Shown: positions 15,615-24,354, numbered from the stretch's first letter. The stretch is DNA of 64,000 nt from Cellulosimicrobium cellulans (GCF_024124905.1 NZ_JAMXST010000005.1:186001-250000), one strand, 5' to 3'. Notes: generated from the sequence alone by a model not told the origin. Translations and numbers: made by a program.

Positions 15615-18600
15615 TCAGCCCTCGCCGCAGCGCTCCCCGCGCTCCCAGAAGAGCCCGATCAGGTCGCGGTCCGGTCGCACGAAGGCGCTGCCGTTGCGCG
15701 CCGTGTAGTTCCAGCCGTCGTAGGAGACCTCGGCGTCGTGGTCGTACCAGACGCCCGCCTGCCACTCCGGGGCGCACTCGGCCACGGCGGTGAAGCCCTC
15801 GACCTTGAGCTGCTCGGTCCACGAGCGCGTGTGGACGACGTACGTCGCGCCGGACCAGGGCGCCTCGCCCAGGCTCTCGGTGCGCCGCTCCCCGGCTCCG
15901 ACGGTCCACTCGCCCTTGGCGTGCCCCGTCACCCGGAACGTCACCGGGACGTTCGACCCGGAGTTGTCGAGCAGCACCGACACGGCGCGGTACGAGTGGC
16001 CGCGCCTCGCGTCGTAGTACGGGTCGCCGAGGACGAGGCTCGCCGCCGGCTGCTCGACGGCGCAGTCGACCGCGTCGAAGCGCACCGGGAGCGTCTCGGT
16101 GAAGGGCACCCCGAGGACCGTGCGCGACAGCACGAGCTCGACCTTGCCGGCCTTGATCGCGAGCGCGCCCGTCGCGAGGTCGGCGCCCGCGCTCGCCCCG
16201 GGGGCGACGTCGCCCAGGTCACGGTCACCGAACGGCGTGCGCGCGACGACGTGCATCGCCTCGGTCGAGTCGTTGCGCAGCCCGACGGAGAGCACGACCC
16301 CGCCCGTCCCCGGGGCGCACTGCGCGGACACCGTCGGGGTGGCCGACCAGTCAGGCTGGTAGCCGGCACCCTGGTACCGCGCGGTGAGGCGCGCGTCCGC
16401 GAAGGGCGTGCCGAGCACGGTGCGCGACTGGCGGAACGTGACGGCGCCGGCCTTCACGTCGAGCGCTCGCGTGTCCACGGTGAGGGTCACGGTCACGCCG
16501 GGCGCGACCTGCCGCGCGGGAGCCGAGTCCCCGTAGCCCGCGGCCGACATGACGACGTCGATCGTCTCGGGCGAGTCGTTGGTGAGCGTGCCGACGATCT
16601 TCACCGACCCGTCCTGCCAGCCGGCGTCGACCGTCGCCGAGGTCGCCCACCGCGGGTCGTACGTCACGGCGGCGTAGCGGGCCTCGACCGTCGTCGGCGC
16701 CGGGCCCGCAGGCGCCGCGCGCTCGACCGTGAACGTCGCCGTCCCGGCCGGGACGGACAGCGCCTTCGCGTCCACGGTGAACGTCGCGTCCGCGCCCGGG
16801 GCCACGTCGACCGGTGCGGCGTCGCCGTGCGGCGTCGACATCCCGACGCGGAGCGTGGTCGTCGAGTACGGGTTGTGGAACGTGCCCGTCACGACGGACG
16901 TCCCGACCCCGGCACCGGACGGCACCGCCCAGGCCGCCGTCGCGCGCGCCGCGCCCGTGACCGGCTTCCAGTCGAAGCAGTCGATCGCCGGGTGCTCGCC
17001 GGCGACGATCTCGTGGGTGAACTGCCGTCCCGCCACCGTGGTCGAGAGGACGACCCGGGCGTCCCCGGCGGGCAGCCAGCCCCCGGTCCCGCCGCGCAGG
17101 TCGACGCTCCGTCCCGGGGCGACCGGAACGGCGTCGTGGGCGGTGCCGGCGACCACGAGGGCTGCCCGGAGATCGCCGTAGGCCGTGCGATTCGTGAAGG
17201 GGACCGTCACCGATGCGGCACCGGCCTCACCACGGGCGCTGCACTGCACGCGCAGGCCGTCCCCGTCGACCCCCGACGCCGCGCCCTCCCACGGCCGGGC
17301 CACGTCGACCGAGGCGTCCGCGCTCCCGGCTCGCGCGTCCGGGGCCGTCCCGCGCAGGCGGACCACGGCCTTCTCGACCGCCCGGTCACGGTCCGCGACG
17401 AGCGTCAGCGGGACCGTGGACGCGGCGCCGGGTGCGAGGCTCGTGCCGGAGGGGGCGGCACACGTCACGCTCCGACCCTCGTCCGTGGCGCACGTCCAGA
17501 CCCCGGCGGACCCGCCGGCGAGGGTGACGCCGGGCGGGAGGTCGACGGCGAGGCGCGGCTCGACGAGCGGCTGGTCACCGCTGTTGCGCACCACGACGCG
17601 CAGGACTCCCTCTCCCGGGTTGTCCAGGCGCAGTCCGTCGGACGGCGCCACGACGCGGACCTCGGGCCCGTAGTACCGGACGGGCGCCGACGGGAAGGTC
17701 CACGGCTTCGCCGGGATGCCGGTGGCGCGCACGGACGCGGCGAAGGGCGGGTAGTCGCCCCCGGACTCGGCCTCGACGCGGACGACGAGCTCCTGGCTCT
17801 CTCCGGGGTCGAGGATGCCGACCGAGCACGTGACCAGGCTCGTCCCGTCCGGCTGGGGCACCGCGCTGCCGCACGGGAGCGAGGCCGCGGACAGGGGGCT
17901 GCCGACGACGGTCCCGCGCGCGACGAGCGACGAGCCCGGGGTCGTCACGCCCGCCGGGAGCGTGAGGTCGACGAAGACCTCCTCCGCCGCTCGACCGCCG
18001 GTGTTCGAGGCGGTGATGACGAGGTCCGCGGGGACGCGCGCCGCGAGCGTGACCGGGGCGAGCGACAGCTCGAGGGCCGCCGGCGCGGGCTCGGGCGTTC
18101 CCGTGCCCGGGTCGGTCGGCCCGGGCGTGCCCGTCCCGGGATCGGTGGGCGCAGGCGTGCCGGGGCCGGTGGACCCGCCCGGCGTCGTCGTGCCCGGCGT
18201 CGACCCGACGGGCGTGGAGCCGTCGGTGGACCCGCCGCCGGTCCCGGTCGTGTCGCCCGAACCGGCGGTGGTCTGGTCGGTCGGGGCGGGCGGGATGTTC
18301 GTGGGCGACGTCGGGTCGGTGGTGGGGTCCGGCGTCGTCGTGGTCCCCGTGGTCGGTGACGCGGACGGGGACGGAGAGGACTGCGAGGTCGGGGTGGGGG
18401 CCGGGTCCGACGAGAACGCGCCGAGCGCGCCCGCGACGCCGAGCCCGGCGACCGTGAGCACGCCGACCGTGACGGCGGCCGCGGCGAGCGGCGCGGACGT
18501 GACGAGCGCGACGAGCCCACCGGCACCCGCGGCGGCGAGCGCGCCGCTGCCCGCGGCAGCGCCTCCGGCCGCCGCTGCCGCCCCGCCGACGGACGCCGCG

Positions 18601-19625
18601 CCGGTCCCGACCGCGGCGCCGGAACCACCGGCCGCGCTCGCGGCCGCTCCCGCTCCCCCGACGGCACCGGTGCCCGCCGCGCCACCACCGGCGCCCGCGC
18701 CCGCATCGCCGGACCCGCCGGCCGCACCGGACCCGCCGGCCGATCCCGCGCCACCGCTCGACGAGCCCTGCAGGGCGGCACCGACACCGCCGGCGACGGC
18801 CGCGCCGCCGACCGTCGGGAGCGCCGTCCCGACGAGGCCGAGCGCGCCGACGCCGAGGACCAGGGGGGCGATGACGGCGCGCATGCCGTGCGACACGTCG
18901 CCCAGCTCCAGCACGAGCGCGCGGCACTCGCCGCAGCCGTCGAGGTGCGACTCCACGCGCGCCGTCTCGCGCTTGGCGAGCCCGCCGCGCACGTACGACC
19001 CGAGGAGCGCGTTGACCGTGCGGCACTCCTCGGCGGGCACGGACGTCAGGTGCTGCTGGAGGTACGCCTGCCGCAGCCCCTCGCGCGCGCGGTAGGCGAG
19101 CGCGGACACGCCGTTCGCGGTGAGACCCAGGATCGGCGCGATCTCGGCCGGGGAGAGGTTCTCGACCTCCGTGTACCAGAGCACGGCGCGCCACCGCTCG
19201 GGGAGGTCCTGGTAGGCGCGCGTGACCGTCGAGCGCTCGAACCCCTCGAGGGTCGGGTCCTCGGTGGACGCCATGGGACCGAACGCCGTCTCGAACGTGC
19301 GCTCGTCGTCCGTCGGCTGGGTGCGCCGCGCGCCGTTGACGAGGTCGTAGGAGAGGCGTCGGACGACGGTGAAGAGGTAGGCGCGGAAGGTGACGTCGGG
19401 CCCGCCCCCGCCCTGCAGGACGGAGAGCGTGCGGGCGAACGCGTCGGAGACGACGTCGTCGGCGTCGGCGGTCGAGCGGACGTACTGGCGCGCGACCGTC
19501 CGGGCCGCGGCGGCGTGGCGCTCGTACAGCACGCCGTAGGCGCTGGTGTCGCCCTCGCGCACGGCGGAGATGAGCTCGGCGTCGCTGAAGGCCTCGCTCC
19601 ACACCCGTTCCTGCGCCTGCGTCAT
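15615..19625 (-). CDS. ECF sigma factor fused to zinc finger, membrane segments and surface domains
   Basis: A 1336-residue single protein. Residues 20-95 are sigma region 2 (DADDVVSDAFARTL, FRAYLFTVVRRLSYD) and 135-190 region 4 (LPERWRAVLWYTEVENLSPAEIA, GLTANGVSALAYRAREGLR). Residues 201-234 form an anti-sigma-type zinc finger (Cys201, then HLDGCGEC with His227, Cys231, Cys234). A hydrophobic stretch lies at 250-272, a Gly/Ala-rich part at 285-368, and a clear membrane segment at 369-403. Then comes a Ser/Thr/Pro linker (405-515), repeated Ig/CARDB-like beta domains (515-1280) and a terminal 50-residue module with WQAGVWYDHDAEVSYDGWNY like CBM5/12 chitin-binding modules. Regulator, inhibitor and sensor are thus one chain; release probably needs proteolysis. 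Actinobacterial ECF groups with such extensions are known. Targets are unknown. Confidence 0.9.
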   Translation of the reverse strand: MTQAQERVWSEAFSDAELISAVREGDTSAYGVLYERHAAAARTVARQYVRSTADADDVVSDAFARTLSVLQGGGGPDVTFRAYLFTVVRRLSYDLVNGARRTQPTDDERTFETAFGPMASTEDPTLEGFERSTVTRAYQDLPERWRAVLWYTEVENLSPAEIAPILGLTANGVSALAYRAREGLRQAYLQQHLTSVPAEECRTVNALLGSYVRGGLAKRETARVESHLDGCGECRALVLELGDVSHGMRAVIAPLVLGVGALGLVGTALPTVGGAAVAGGVGAALQGSSSGGAGSAGGSGAAGGSGDAGAGAGGGAAGTGAVGGAGAAASAAGGSGAAVGTGAASVGGAAAAAGGAAAGSGALAAAGAGGLVALVTSAPLAAAAVTVGVLTVAGLGVAGALGAFSSDPAPTPTSQSSPSPSASPTTGTTTTPDPTTDPTSPTNIPPAPTDQTTAGSGDTTGTGGGSTDGSTPVGSTPGTTTPGGSTGPGTPAPTDPGTGTPGPTDPGTGTPEPAPAALELSLAPVTLAARVPADLVITASNTGGRAAEEVFVDLTLPAGVTTPGSSLVARGTVVGSPLSAASLPCGSAVPQPDGTSLVTCSVGILDPGESQELVVRVEAESGGDYPPFAASVRATGIPAKPWTFPSAPVRYYGPEVRVVAPSDGLRLDNPGEGVLRVVVRNSGDQPLVEPRLAVDLPPGVTLAGGSAGVWTCATDEGRSVTCAAPSGTSLAPGAASTVPLTLVADRDRAVEKAVVRLRGTAPDARAGSADASVDVARPWEGAASGVDGDGLRVQCSARGEAGAASVTVPFTNRTAYGDLRAALVVAGTAHDAVPVAPGRSVDLRGGTGGWLPAGDARVVLSTTVAGRQFTHEIVAGEHPAIDCFDWKPVTGAARATAAWAVPSGAGVGTSVVTGTFHNPYSTTTLRVGMSTPHGDAAPVDVAPGADATFTVDAKALSVPAGTATFTVERAAPAGPAPTTVEARYAAVTYDPRWATSATVDAGWQDGSVKIVGTLTNDSPETIDVVMSAAGYGDSAPARQVAPGVTVTLTVDTRALDVKAGAVTFRQSRTVLGTPFADARLTARYQGAGYQPDWSATPTVSAQCAPGTGGVVLSVGLRNDSTEAMHVVARTPFGDRDLGDVAPGASAGADLATGALAIKAGKVELVLSRTVLGVPFTETLPVRFDAVDCAVEQPAASLVLGDPYYDARRGHSYRAVSVLLDNSGSNVPVTFRVTGHAKGEWTVGAGERRTESLGEAPWSGATYVVHTRSWTEQLKVEGFTAVAECAPEWQAGVWYDHDAEVSYDGWNYTARNGSAFVRPDRDLIGLFWERGERCGEG

Positions 19626-19775
19626 GTCACCCGCCCCGGAGACCGCCCCGATCCGAGGCGTACGGTGGCCATAGTAGACGGCCGTCCAACTTCGGGGCAG
19701 AGGGCGTCCGGCGACGGAACGGTAACGGCCGGAGTCCTCCCCGTTCGCCCGATTTCACCTCGGACCCCGCGTCCC

Positions 19776-19800
19776 GGAAACTTCTTCGCCGACTCGCGTC
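19776..19800 (+). promoter_or_regulatory. ECF-type promoter-like sequence
   Basis: GGAAAC at 19776-19781 and CGTC at 19797-19800 are 15 bp apart, resembling the GGAAC/CGTC elements read by many ECF sigma factors. It directly precedes the degenerate GGDEF gene, beside the ECF-fusion gene. If real, transcription would begin inside the predicted start, favouring the in-frame ATG at 19831. Tentative. Confidence 0.3.
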
Positions 19801-20598
19801 ATGGATCGGCCGCTCGTCCGTCTCATCGACATGGACCACCTCCACGGGTACACCGTGCCCGCTCCCGACGCGGTACGCGAGCGCTGGCGTCGCGCGAGCG
19901 CCGAGAGCGTCTGGCTGCGACCGGGCGACTGGTACCACCCTGCCGTCGACGCCCTCGCCGAGGCGCTGTGCGAGGAGCGGGACGGGACGCCGGCCGCCGA
20001 ACGGCTCGGCCGGGTGCGGGCCGAGGCGGGGGTCGGGATCGGCGAGGCCATCGACGACGTGGTGTGCCTGTACCGGGCGCACGACCGCGAGCCGGGGACC
20101 GACCTGCTCCGCGCGGTCGCGGTCGGGTGGTCCGACGGCTACGAGGCGACCCCCGTGACGCCCGAGGTCATGGACCCCGAGTCCGGCCTCGCGACGTCCC
20201 AGTACCTGGTCCAGCGGCTCCGGGAGACGTACGGCGTCGCCCAGCGCGCCGGGGTCGACGCCGCCGCGACGCACGGCCTGCTCGTCGTGGACGTCGCGCT
20301 CGACCACCTGACCGGGTGGCAGCGCTTCGCGCGGTCGGCGGCGATGGGTCGCGCGCTCACCCACACGTTCGGCGACGGCCACCCCATGGCCTCGCTCGGC
20401 AACGGGCTCTTCGTCGTGCTCGGGGAGCGCGGCGCCGACGACGACGCGCTGCGCACCGTGCTCCGCCACAACATCGAGCGCACGGGGCTCGCGCTGGGCG
20501 TCACGGCGATCCTGCGGCGACCGCCGCGCGTCTGGGCCGAGCCGCTCCCCCGCACCCACGCCGCTGCTGTCCAGCTGCTCGACGCGCTCCAGCGCTGA
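19801..20598 (+). CDS. Degenerate GGDEF-like protein
   Basis: A 265-residue cytoplasmic protein. Residues 1-115 are a helical N-terminal region of unknown type. Residues 120-230 follow the outline of a GGDEF domain: DPESGLATSQYLVQRL in place of the usual D-LTGL-N, a central LLVVDVALDHLTGW strand in place of the metal-binding D--FK, and ASLGNGLFVVLGERG in place of GGDEF. The catalytic GGDEF residues and the metal Asp are lost, so it should not make c-di-GMP and may be a sensor. The start is ATG 19801, or 19831 if the promoter at 19776 is used. It is divergent from the sigma-factor fusion, 175 bp apart. Confidence 0.65.
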   Translation: MDRPLVRLIDMDHLHGYTVPAPDAVRERWRRASAESVWLRPGDWYHPAVDALAEALCEERDGTPAAERLGRVRAEAGVGIGEAIDDVVCLYRAHDREPGTDLLRAVAVGWSDGYEATPVTPEVMDPESGLATSQYLVQRLRETYGVAQRAGVDAAATHGLLVVDVALDHLTGWQRFARSAAMGRALTHTFGDGHPMASLGNGLFVVLGERGADDDALRTVLRHNIERTGLALGVTAILRRPPRVWAEPLPRTHAAAVQLLDALQR

Positions 20599-20627
20599 CG
20601 ACCGCCGACGACCGCCGACGACGCGGC

Positions 20628-20667
20628 GACGCCCCGGCCGCGCGGGCGAGCGCGCGGACGGGGCGTC
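20628..20667. terminator. Hairpin between convergent GGDEF-like and DUF1540 genes
   Basis: The 17-mer at 20628-20644 (GACGCCCCGGCCGCGCG) pairs with 20651-20667 at 16 of 17 positions around a six-base loop. It lies between two convergent genes and can end both transcripts. Confidence 0.75.
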
Positions 20668-20725
20668 CGGGGGCGTCTGCGGCCGGTGGGTGACCGGCCG
20701 CCTCCGAGGAGGTCGAGGTCGCGCG

Positions 20726-21034
20726 TCAGCGCGGGGTGAAGGTGAGGCAGTCGGCCTTGTCCTCGCCGGACGCGCCGGCGCCCACGCGGATCGACGGGGC
20801 CGAGCACTCGAGCGAGGAGTTGTGGACGCACTCGGTGCGCTGGCACGCCCCGACGTGCGCGAGCACCTTCTCGAGGCCGCCCTTGGTCCCCAGCGGGATG
20901 AAGGTCGCGCACTCGGCGTCGCCCGCGTGACCGGCGATGGTCACCGCGCCGGCGTGGCACCCGTGGTCGTGGTTGTAGCCGCAGCCGTCGATGGAACACT
21001 CGACGACCTGGGGCATCTCCGTGAGGCTGCTCAT
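20726..21034 (-). CDS. DUF1540 protein with two Cys-rich units
   Basis: A small 102-residue protein with two DUF1540 units. The first (residues 8-50) has CSIDGCGYNHDHGCHAGAVTI ending in C-TF; the second (58-100) has CQRTECVHNSSLECSAPSI ending in C-TF. The regular cysteines suggest bound metal, probably zinc, but no function is established. The start at 21034 is set by AGGAG seven bases upstream. The promoter region is unusually AT-rich for this genome and holds the palindrome at 21112-21131. Confidence 0.85.
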   Translation of the reverse strand: MSSLTEMPQVVECSIDGCGYNHDHGCHAGAVTIAGHAGDAECATFIPLGTKGGLEKVLAHVGACQRTECVHNSSLECSAPSIRVGAGASGEDKADCLTFTPR

Positions 21035-21111
21035 CGCGATCTCCTGTTCTCCGAGGACCCGTGGCGGGCCGGGCTTCCGCGTCCACGGTATTCCCGGAAT
21101 TCTGCGGTGTA

Positions 21112-21131
21112 TAGCAAGGAAGGCCTTGCTA
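21112..21131. promoter_or_regulatory. Palindrome upstream of the DUF1540 gene
   Basis: TAGCAAGG-AAGG-CCTTGCTA, a perfect 8-bp inverted repeat in an AT-rich stretch about 80 bp before the DUF1540 start. It could be an operator. It does not match the iron-box or Zur consensus well, so no regulator is proposed. Confidence 0.45.
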
Positions 21132-21243
21132 AGAAATGCAGAAATATCCATCAATTAGCGCACGGCATTCTTGCGGAAATGCCTGACCAGGGCTGATGCC
21201 GCGGCCCTCGTCAGGAGGGCAGGAGAGGCGTAGCGTCGTTCTC

Positions 21244-21972
21244 ATGGCCCCCTCGCTCGGCGCGCCGCTGTTCTCGGGCGCCGACGCCGACCTGTACGCG
21301 GTCGGCGCCGACCGCGTCCTGCGACGCTCGCGCTCGGGGGCCGACTCGGTCGGCACCGCGGAGGTGATGCGGCACGTGCGCGCCGCGGGCTTCCCGGCCC
21401 CGCGCGTCGACGCCGCGTCGGACGGCGACCTCACCATGGAGCTCCTGCGGGGCCCGACGCTCCTGCAGTCGATCCTCGGCGGCCGGACGTCGCTCGCCGC
21501 GGCGGCCCGGACCCTCGTCGCGCTGCACGACGCGCTGCACGCCGTCCCGCCCCCGGCGCGGGGCGGACCCGCGTACGCCGCGCTCACCGCGCCGTCGCCC
21601 GCGGCCCTCGACGAGCCCGCCGCCGGGCGGTCGTGCGTCGTGCACCTCGACCTGCACCCGGCGCACGTCGTGCTCACCGCCGACGGCCCCGCCGTCCTGC
21701 ACTGGACGAACGCCCGGCTCGGACCACCCGGACTCGACCTCGCCGTGACCGCCGTCGTCCTCGCGGAGGTCGCCGCCGACGAGGACGACGAGCTCGCGCC
21801 CGGCGCACGGGTCCTGCTGGACGCGTTCCTCCACCTGGCCGACCCGGCGCTCCTGCGGCACCTCGACGCCGCCGCGCGGACCCGCGCCGCGGACCCCGGC
21901 CTCGACCCCTCGGAGGCCGCGCTCGTCCCGGCCGCCGCGGCGCTCGTCGCGCGCGAGGCGCGCCGGAGCTGA
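21244..21972 (+). CDS. Degenerate APH/kinase-fold protein
   Basis: A 242-residue protein with the outline of aminoglycoside phosphotransferase-type kinases: an N-lobe with TMELLRGPTLLQSI as hinge, and VVHLDLHPAHVVLT in place of the catalytic loop H-D----N. The catalytic His and Asp remain, but the metal-binding Asn is His. The following Asp-Phe/Trp-Gly position reads LHWTNA, so the second metal Asp is absent. It is probably inactive or altered. The start is ATG 21244; TAGCGT ends 7 nt before it (leaderless). ATG 21196 is in frame but has no support. It converges with hspR. Confidence 0.7.
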   Translation: MAPSLGAPLFSGADADLYAVGADRVLRRSRSGADSVGTAEVMRHVRAAGFPAPRVDAASDGDLTMELLRGPTLLQSILGGRTSLAAAARTLVALHDALHAVPPPARGGPAYAALTAPSPAALDEPAAGRSCVVHLDLHPAHVVLTADGPAVLHWTNARLGPPGLDLAVTAVVLAEVAADEDDELAPGARVLLDAFLHLADPALLRHLDAAARTRAADPGLDPSEAALVPAAAALVAREARRS

Positions 21973-21994
21973 GACCTGGGCGGAACGGCCGAGG

Positions 21995-22528
21995 TCAGGG
22001 CCCCGCGTCGTCGGGCCGGGGCCGCCAGATGACGAGCGCGCGCGCCTCGCCGTGCTCGACGAGCGTCTCGCGCAGCGCCTCCTCGACCCCGCGGCGCACG
22101 CTGCGCCCGCGCGGCACGACGACGACGTCGCCGCTCGCCGCCGCCGCGAACACCCGGCCGCCGGGCTCGACGCGCGCGGAGAGCGCCTCGATGCGGCGCT
22201 CCAGGCGCTCGACCTGCGACTCGAGCGCGAGGATGCGCTGGATGCCCGCGAGGTTGATGCCCTCGTCGTGGCTGAGCCGCTGCACCTCGAGCAGCTTCGC
22301 GACGTCGCGCAGCGAGTAGCGCCGGCCGCGGCCCGCGGTCCGGCGCGGCACGACGAGGCCGAGGCGGTCGTACTGGCGCAGCGTCTGCGGGTGCATCCCC
22401 GCGAGCGTCGCGGCCTGGGAGATGACGAGGACGGGCGCGTCCTGGTCGACGTCGCTCGCCGGAGCCCGTCCGGCGCCCCGTGGTGAGTCCTCGCCGACCG
22501 GGAGGCTCTGAGTCTTCCGGTGGGCCAT
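21995..22528 (-). CDS. hspR: HspR, MerR-family heat-shock repressor
   Basis: A 177-residue repressor of the dnaK operon. A MerR-type winged helix covers residues 35-105: VLVISQAATLAGMHPQTLRQYDRLGLVVPRRT, then RRYSLRDVAKL, with the HspR/GlnR-like HPQTLRQYD box. SQVERLERRIEAL forms the short coiled coil behind it. The C-terminal region contains basic and Val-rich stretches. AGGAGG lies before the ATG at 22528; a GTG at 22531 is one codon earlier. Last gene of dnaK-grpE-dnaJ-hspR, 10 bp after dnaJ. It should bind the two HAIR sites before dnaK and so repress its own operon, with DnaK as co-repressor as known in Streptomyces. Confidence 0.95.
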   Translation of the reverse strand: MAHRKTQSLPVGEDSPRGAGRAPASDVDQDAPVLVISQAATLAGMHPQTLRQYDRLGLVVPRRTAGRGRRYSLRDVAKLLEVQRLSHDEGINLAGIQRILALESQVERLERRIEALSARVEPGGRVFAAAASGDVVVVPRGRSVRRGVEEALRETLVEHGEARALVIWRPRPDDAGP

Positions 22529-22538
22529 CACGGCCCTC

Positions 22539-23531
22539 CTACTCCGCGGCCTGGCGGACCAGGTCGGCCCGCACGTCCTGACCGTCCGTCTCGGCCGCGA
22601 ACGTCTCGACCGCCTCGCGCGCCGCCTTCGAGAGCTTCTGCGGCACCGCGACCTGCACGGTGACGAGCAGGTCGCCGGTCGCCTTCGCCGTCTTCACGCC
22701 GCGGCCCTTGACGCGCAGCGTGCGACCGGACGGCGTCCCGGCCGGGACCTTGACCTTGACCGACGCGCCGTCGAGCGTGGGCACGCTGATCGTCGCCCCG
22801 AGCGCGGCCTCGGCGAACGTCACCGGGACGGTCGCCCGCAGGTTGTTCCCGTCGAGCGAGAACACCGGGTGCGGGGTGACGTGGACGGTGACGACGAGGT
22901 CGCCGTCGGGACCGCCGGCCATGCCCGGGCGGCCCTTGCCGCGCAGCCGGATCTTCTGGCCGTCGCGCACGCCCGGCGGGATGCGGGTGGTGACGTTGCG
23001 GCCGTCGACCGTGAAGGTGACGGTGGACCCCTCGACCGCCTGGCGGAACGGGAGGGTCGTGGCCGCGGCCACGTCCGCCCCGGCCCGCGGGCGGGGCCCG
23101 CCGCCGAACTGCTGCGCTCCCGCGCCGCCGAACATCGAGCCGAGGATGTCCTCGAAGCCGCCCGCGCCCTGGCCGCCGGTCGAGTAGCGGACCCGGGTGC
23201 CGCCCGGGCCGCCGCCGCCGAACATGCCGCCGAACACGTCCTCGAACCCGGCGCCCCCGGCGCCGCCGGGGCCCGCGGAGAAGCGAGCACCGCCGCCGGC
23301 CATCGCCCGGATCGCGTCGTACTGCTCGCGCTCCTTGGCGTCCGACAGCACGGCGTACGCCTCGCCGATCTCCTTGAACTTCGCCTCGGCGCCCGCGTCA
23401 CCCTGGTTCTGGTCGGGGTGGTACTTGCGCGCGAGCTTGCGGTAGGCCTTCTTGATCGTGGCGTCGTCGGCGTCCTTGGGGACGCCGAGCGCGGCGTAGA
23501 AGTCCTTCTCCATCCAGTCCTGTCCGGTCAC
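22539..23531 (-). CDS. dnaJ: DnaJ co-chaperone lacking the zinc-finger domain
   Basis: A 330-residue J-protein that stimulates DnaK ATPase. The J-domain (residues 8-75) has DFYAALGVPKDADDATIKKAYRK and the catalytic HPD in RKYHPDQNQG. A Gly/Phe-rich region (80-150) follows, then two beta-sandwich substrate domains (GKGRPGMAGGPDGDLVVTV, RVKGRGVKTAKATGDLLVTV). The four CxxCxGxG zinc repeats of canonical DnaJ are absent, as in CbpA. The GTG at 23531 is preceded by GGAGGG; ATG 23513 is a weaker alternative. It lies 160 bp after grpE, behind a strong two-tier hairpin, and 10 bp before hspR. Confidence 0.95.
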   Translation of the reverse strand: MTGQDWMEKDFYAALGVPKDADDATIKKAYRKLARKYHPDQNQGDAGAEAKFKEIGEAYAVLSDAKEREQYDAIRAMAGGGARFSAGPGGAGGAGFEDVFGGMFGGGGPGGTRVRYSTGGQGAGGFEDILGSMFGGAGAQQFGGGPRPRAGADVAAATTLPFRQAVEGSTVTFTVDGRNVTTRIPPGVRDGQKIRLRGKGRPGMAGGPDGDLVVTVHVTPHPVFSLDGNNLRATVPVTFAEAALGATISVPTLDGASVKVKVPAGTPSGRTLRVKGRGVKTAKATGDLLVTVQVAVPQKLSKAAREAVETFAAETDGQDVRADLVRQAAE

Positions 23532-23610
23532 GGCGCCTCCCTCCTGTCGGTGGTCGTGGTCCTGGTCCTTCGTGTCGTGCCTGCTGTCGATGCTGCTGCT
23601 CGTGATCCTC

Positions 23611-23670
23611 GCGTGCCCGACGGCGGAGCGCACCTCCGCGCGGGAGGTGCGCCCGCGCCGTCGGGCACGC
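23611..23670 (-). terminator. Two-tier hairpin inside the dnaK operon
   Basis: A perfect 15-bp outer stem (23611-23625 with 23656-23670) encloses a perfect 10-bp inner stem (23628-23637 with 23643-23652). It lies between grpE and dnaJ in the transcribed direction and may lower or stabilise expression of parts of the operon. Partial terminator or processing site; the choice cannot be made from sequence. Confidence 0.65.
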
Positions 23671-23691
23671 GGGGGACGCCGGTGGTCCCGC

Positions 23692-24350
23692 CTACTGGGG
23701 GCCGACGACCGAGACGCGCGCGGCGCGCACGACACGGTCCCCGATCCGGTAGCCCGGCTCGATGACGAGGTTCACCGTGGTGGCGGTGGCCTCGGGGTCG
23801 GGCTGGTGCATGAGCGCCTCGTGGACGGTGGGGTCGAACTCGTCCCCGACCGCGCCGTAGCGCTCGATCCCGAACTTCTCGAGCGACGCGTCGAGCTTGT
23901 CGGAGATGGCCGCGAACGGCCCCGTCAGCTCGCCGTGCTGCCGCGCGCGGTCGATGTCGTCGAGGACCGGGAGGAGGGCGGTGAGCACGTCCTCGATCCC
24001 CTTCGTGCGCGCGGCCTCCTGGTCGCGCAGCGACCGGTTGCGGTAGTTCGTGAAGCTCGCCCGCTCGCGCTGGAGCGCGTCGAGGTGCTCCGCGGCCTCG
24101 GCCTTGGCGGCCAGGACGGCCGCGTCGACCTCGGCCTCGTCGGACGGCTCGAAGTCGAGGCCCGCGAGCGGGTCCGTCTCCGCGTCGTCCCCGGCCGAGC
24201 CACGGGCGGAGCCGGCGCCCGCGCCCTCGCGCGGGCGGCCGGTCTCCGGGTCGACCTTGCGCTTGTCGGTGAACTGGAACGGCTTGTCCTCGGGGCCCTG
24301 ACCGGGCTCGCGCCCGGCCTGCTCCTCGGGGCCCCGGTCCTCGGGGGACG

Positions 24351-24354
<4 letters not shown>
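23692..24354 (-). CDS. grpE: GrpE nucleotide exchange factor
   Basis: A 220-residue dimeric cofactor that releases ADP from DnaK. The first 75 residues are acidic and Gly/Pro-rich. The long coiled-coil helix (about 78-135) contains [20 protein letters not shown], followed by [15 protein letters not shown]. The C-terminal beta domain has [14 protein letters not shown] and [20 protein letters not shown], the family signature. The GTG start overlaps the dnaK stop as GTGA, so translation is coupled. Heat regulation comes from the HAIR sites before dnaK. Confidence 0.96.
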
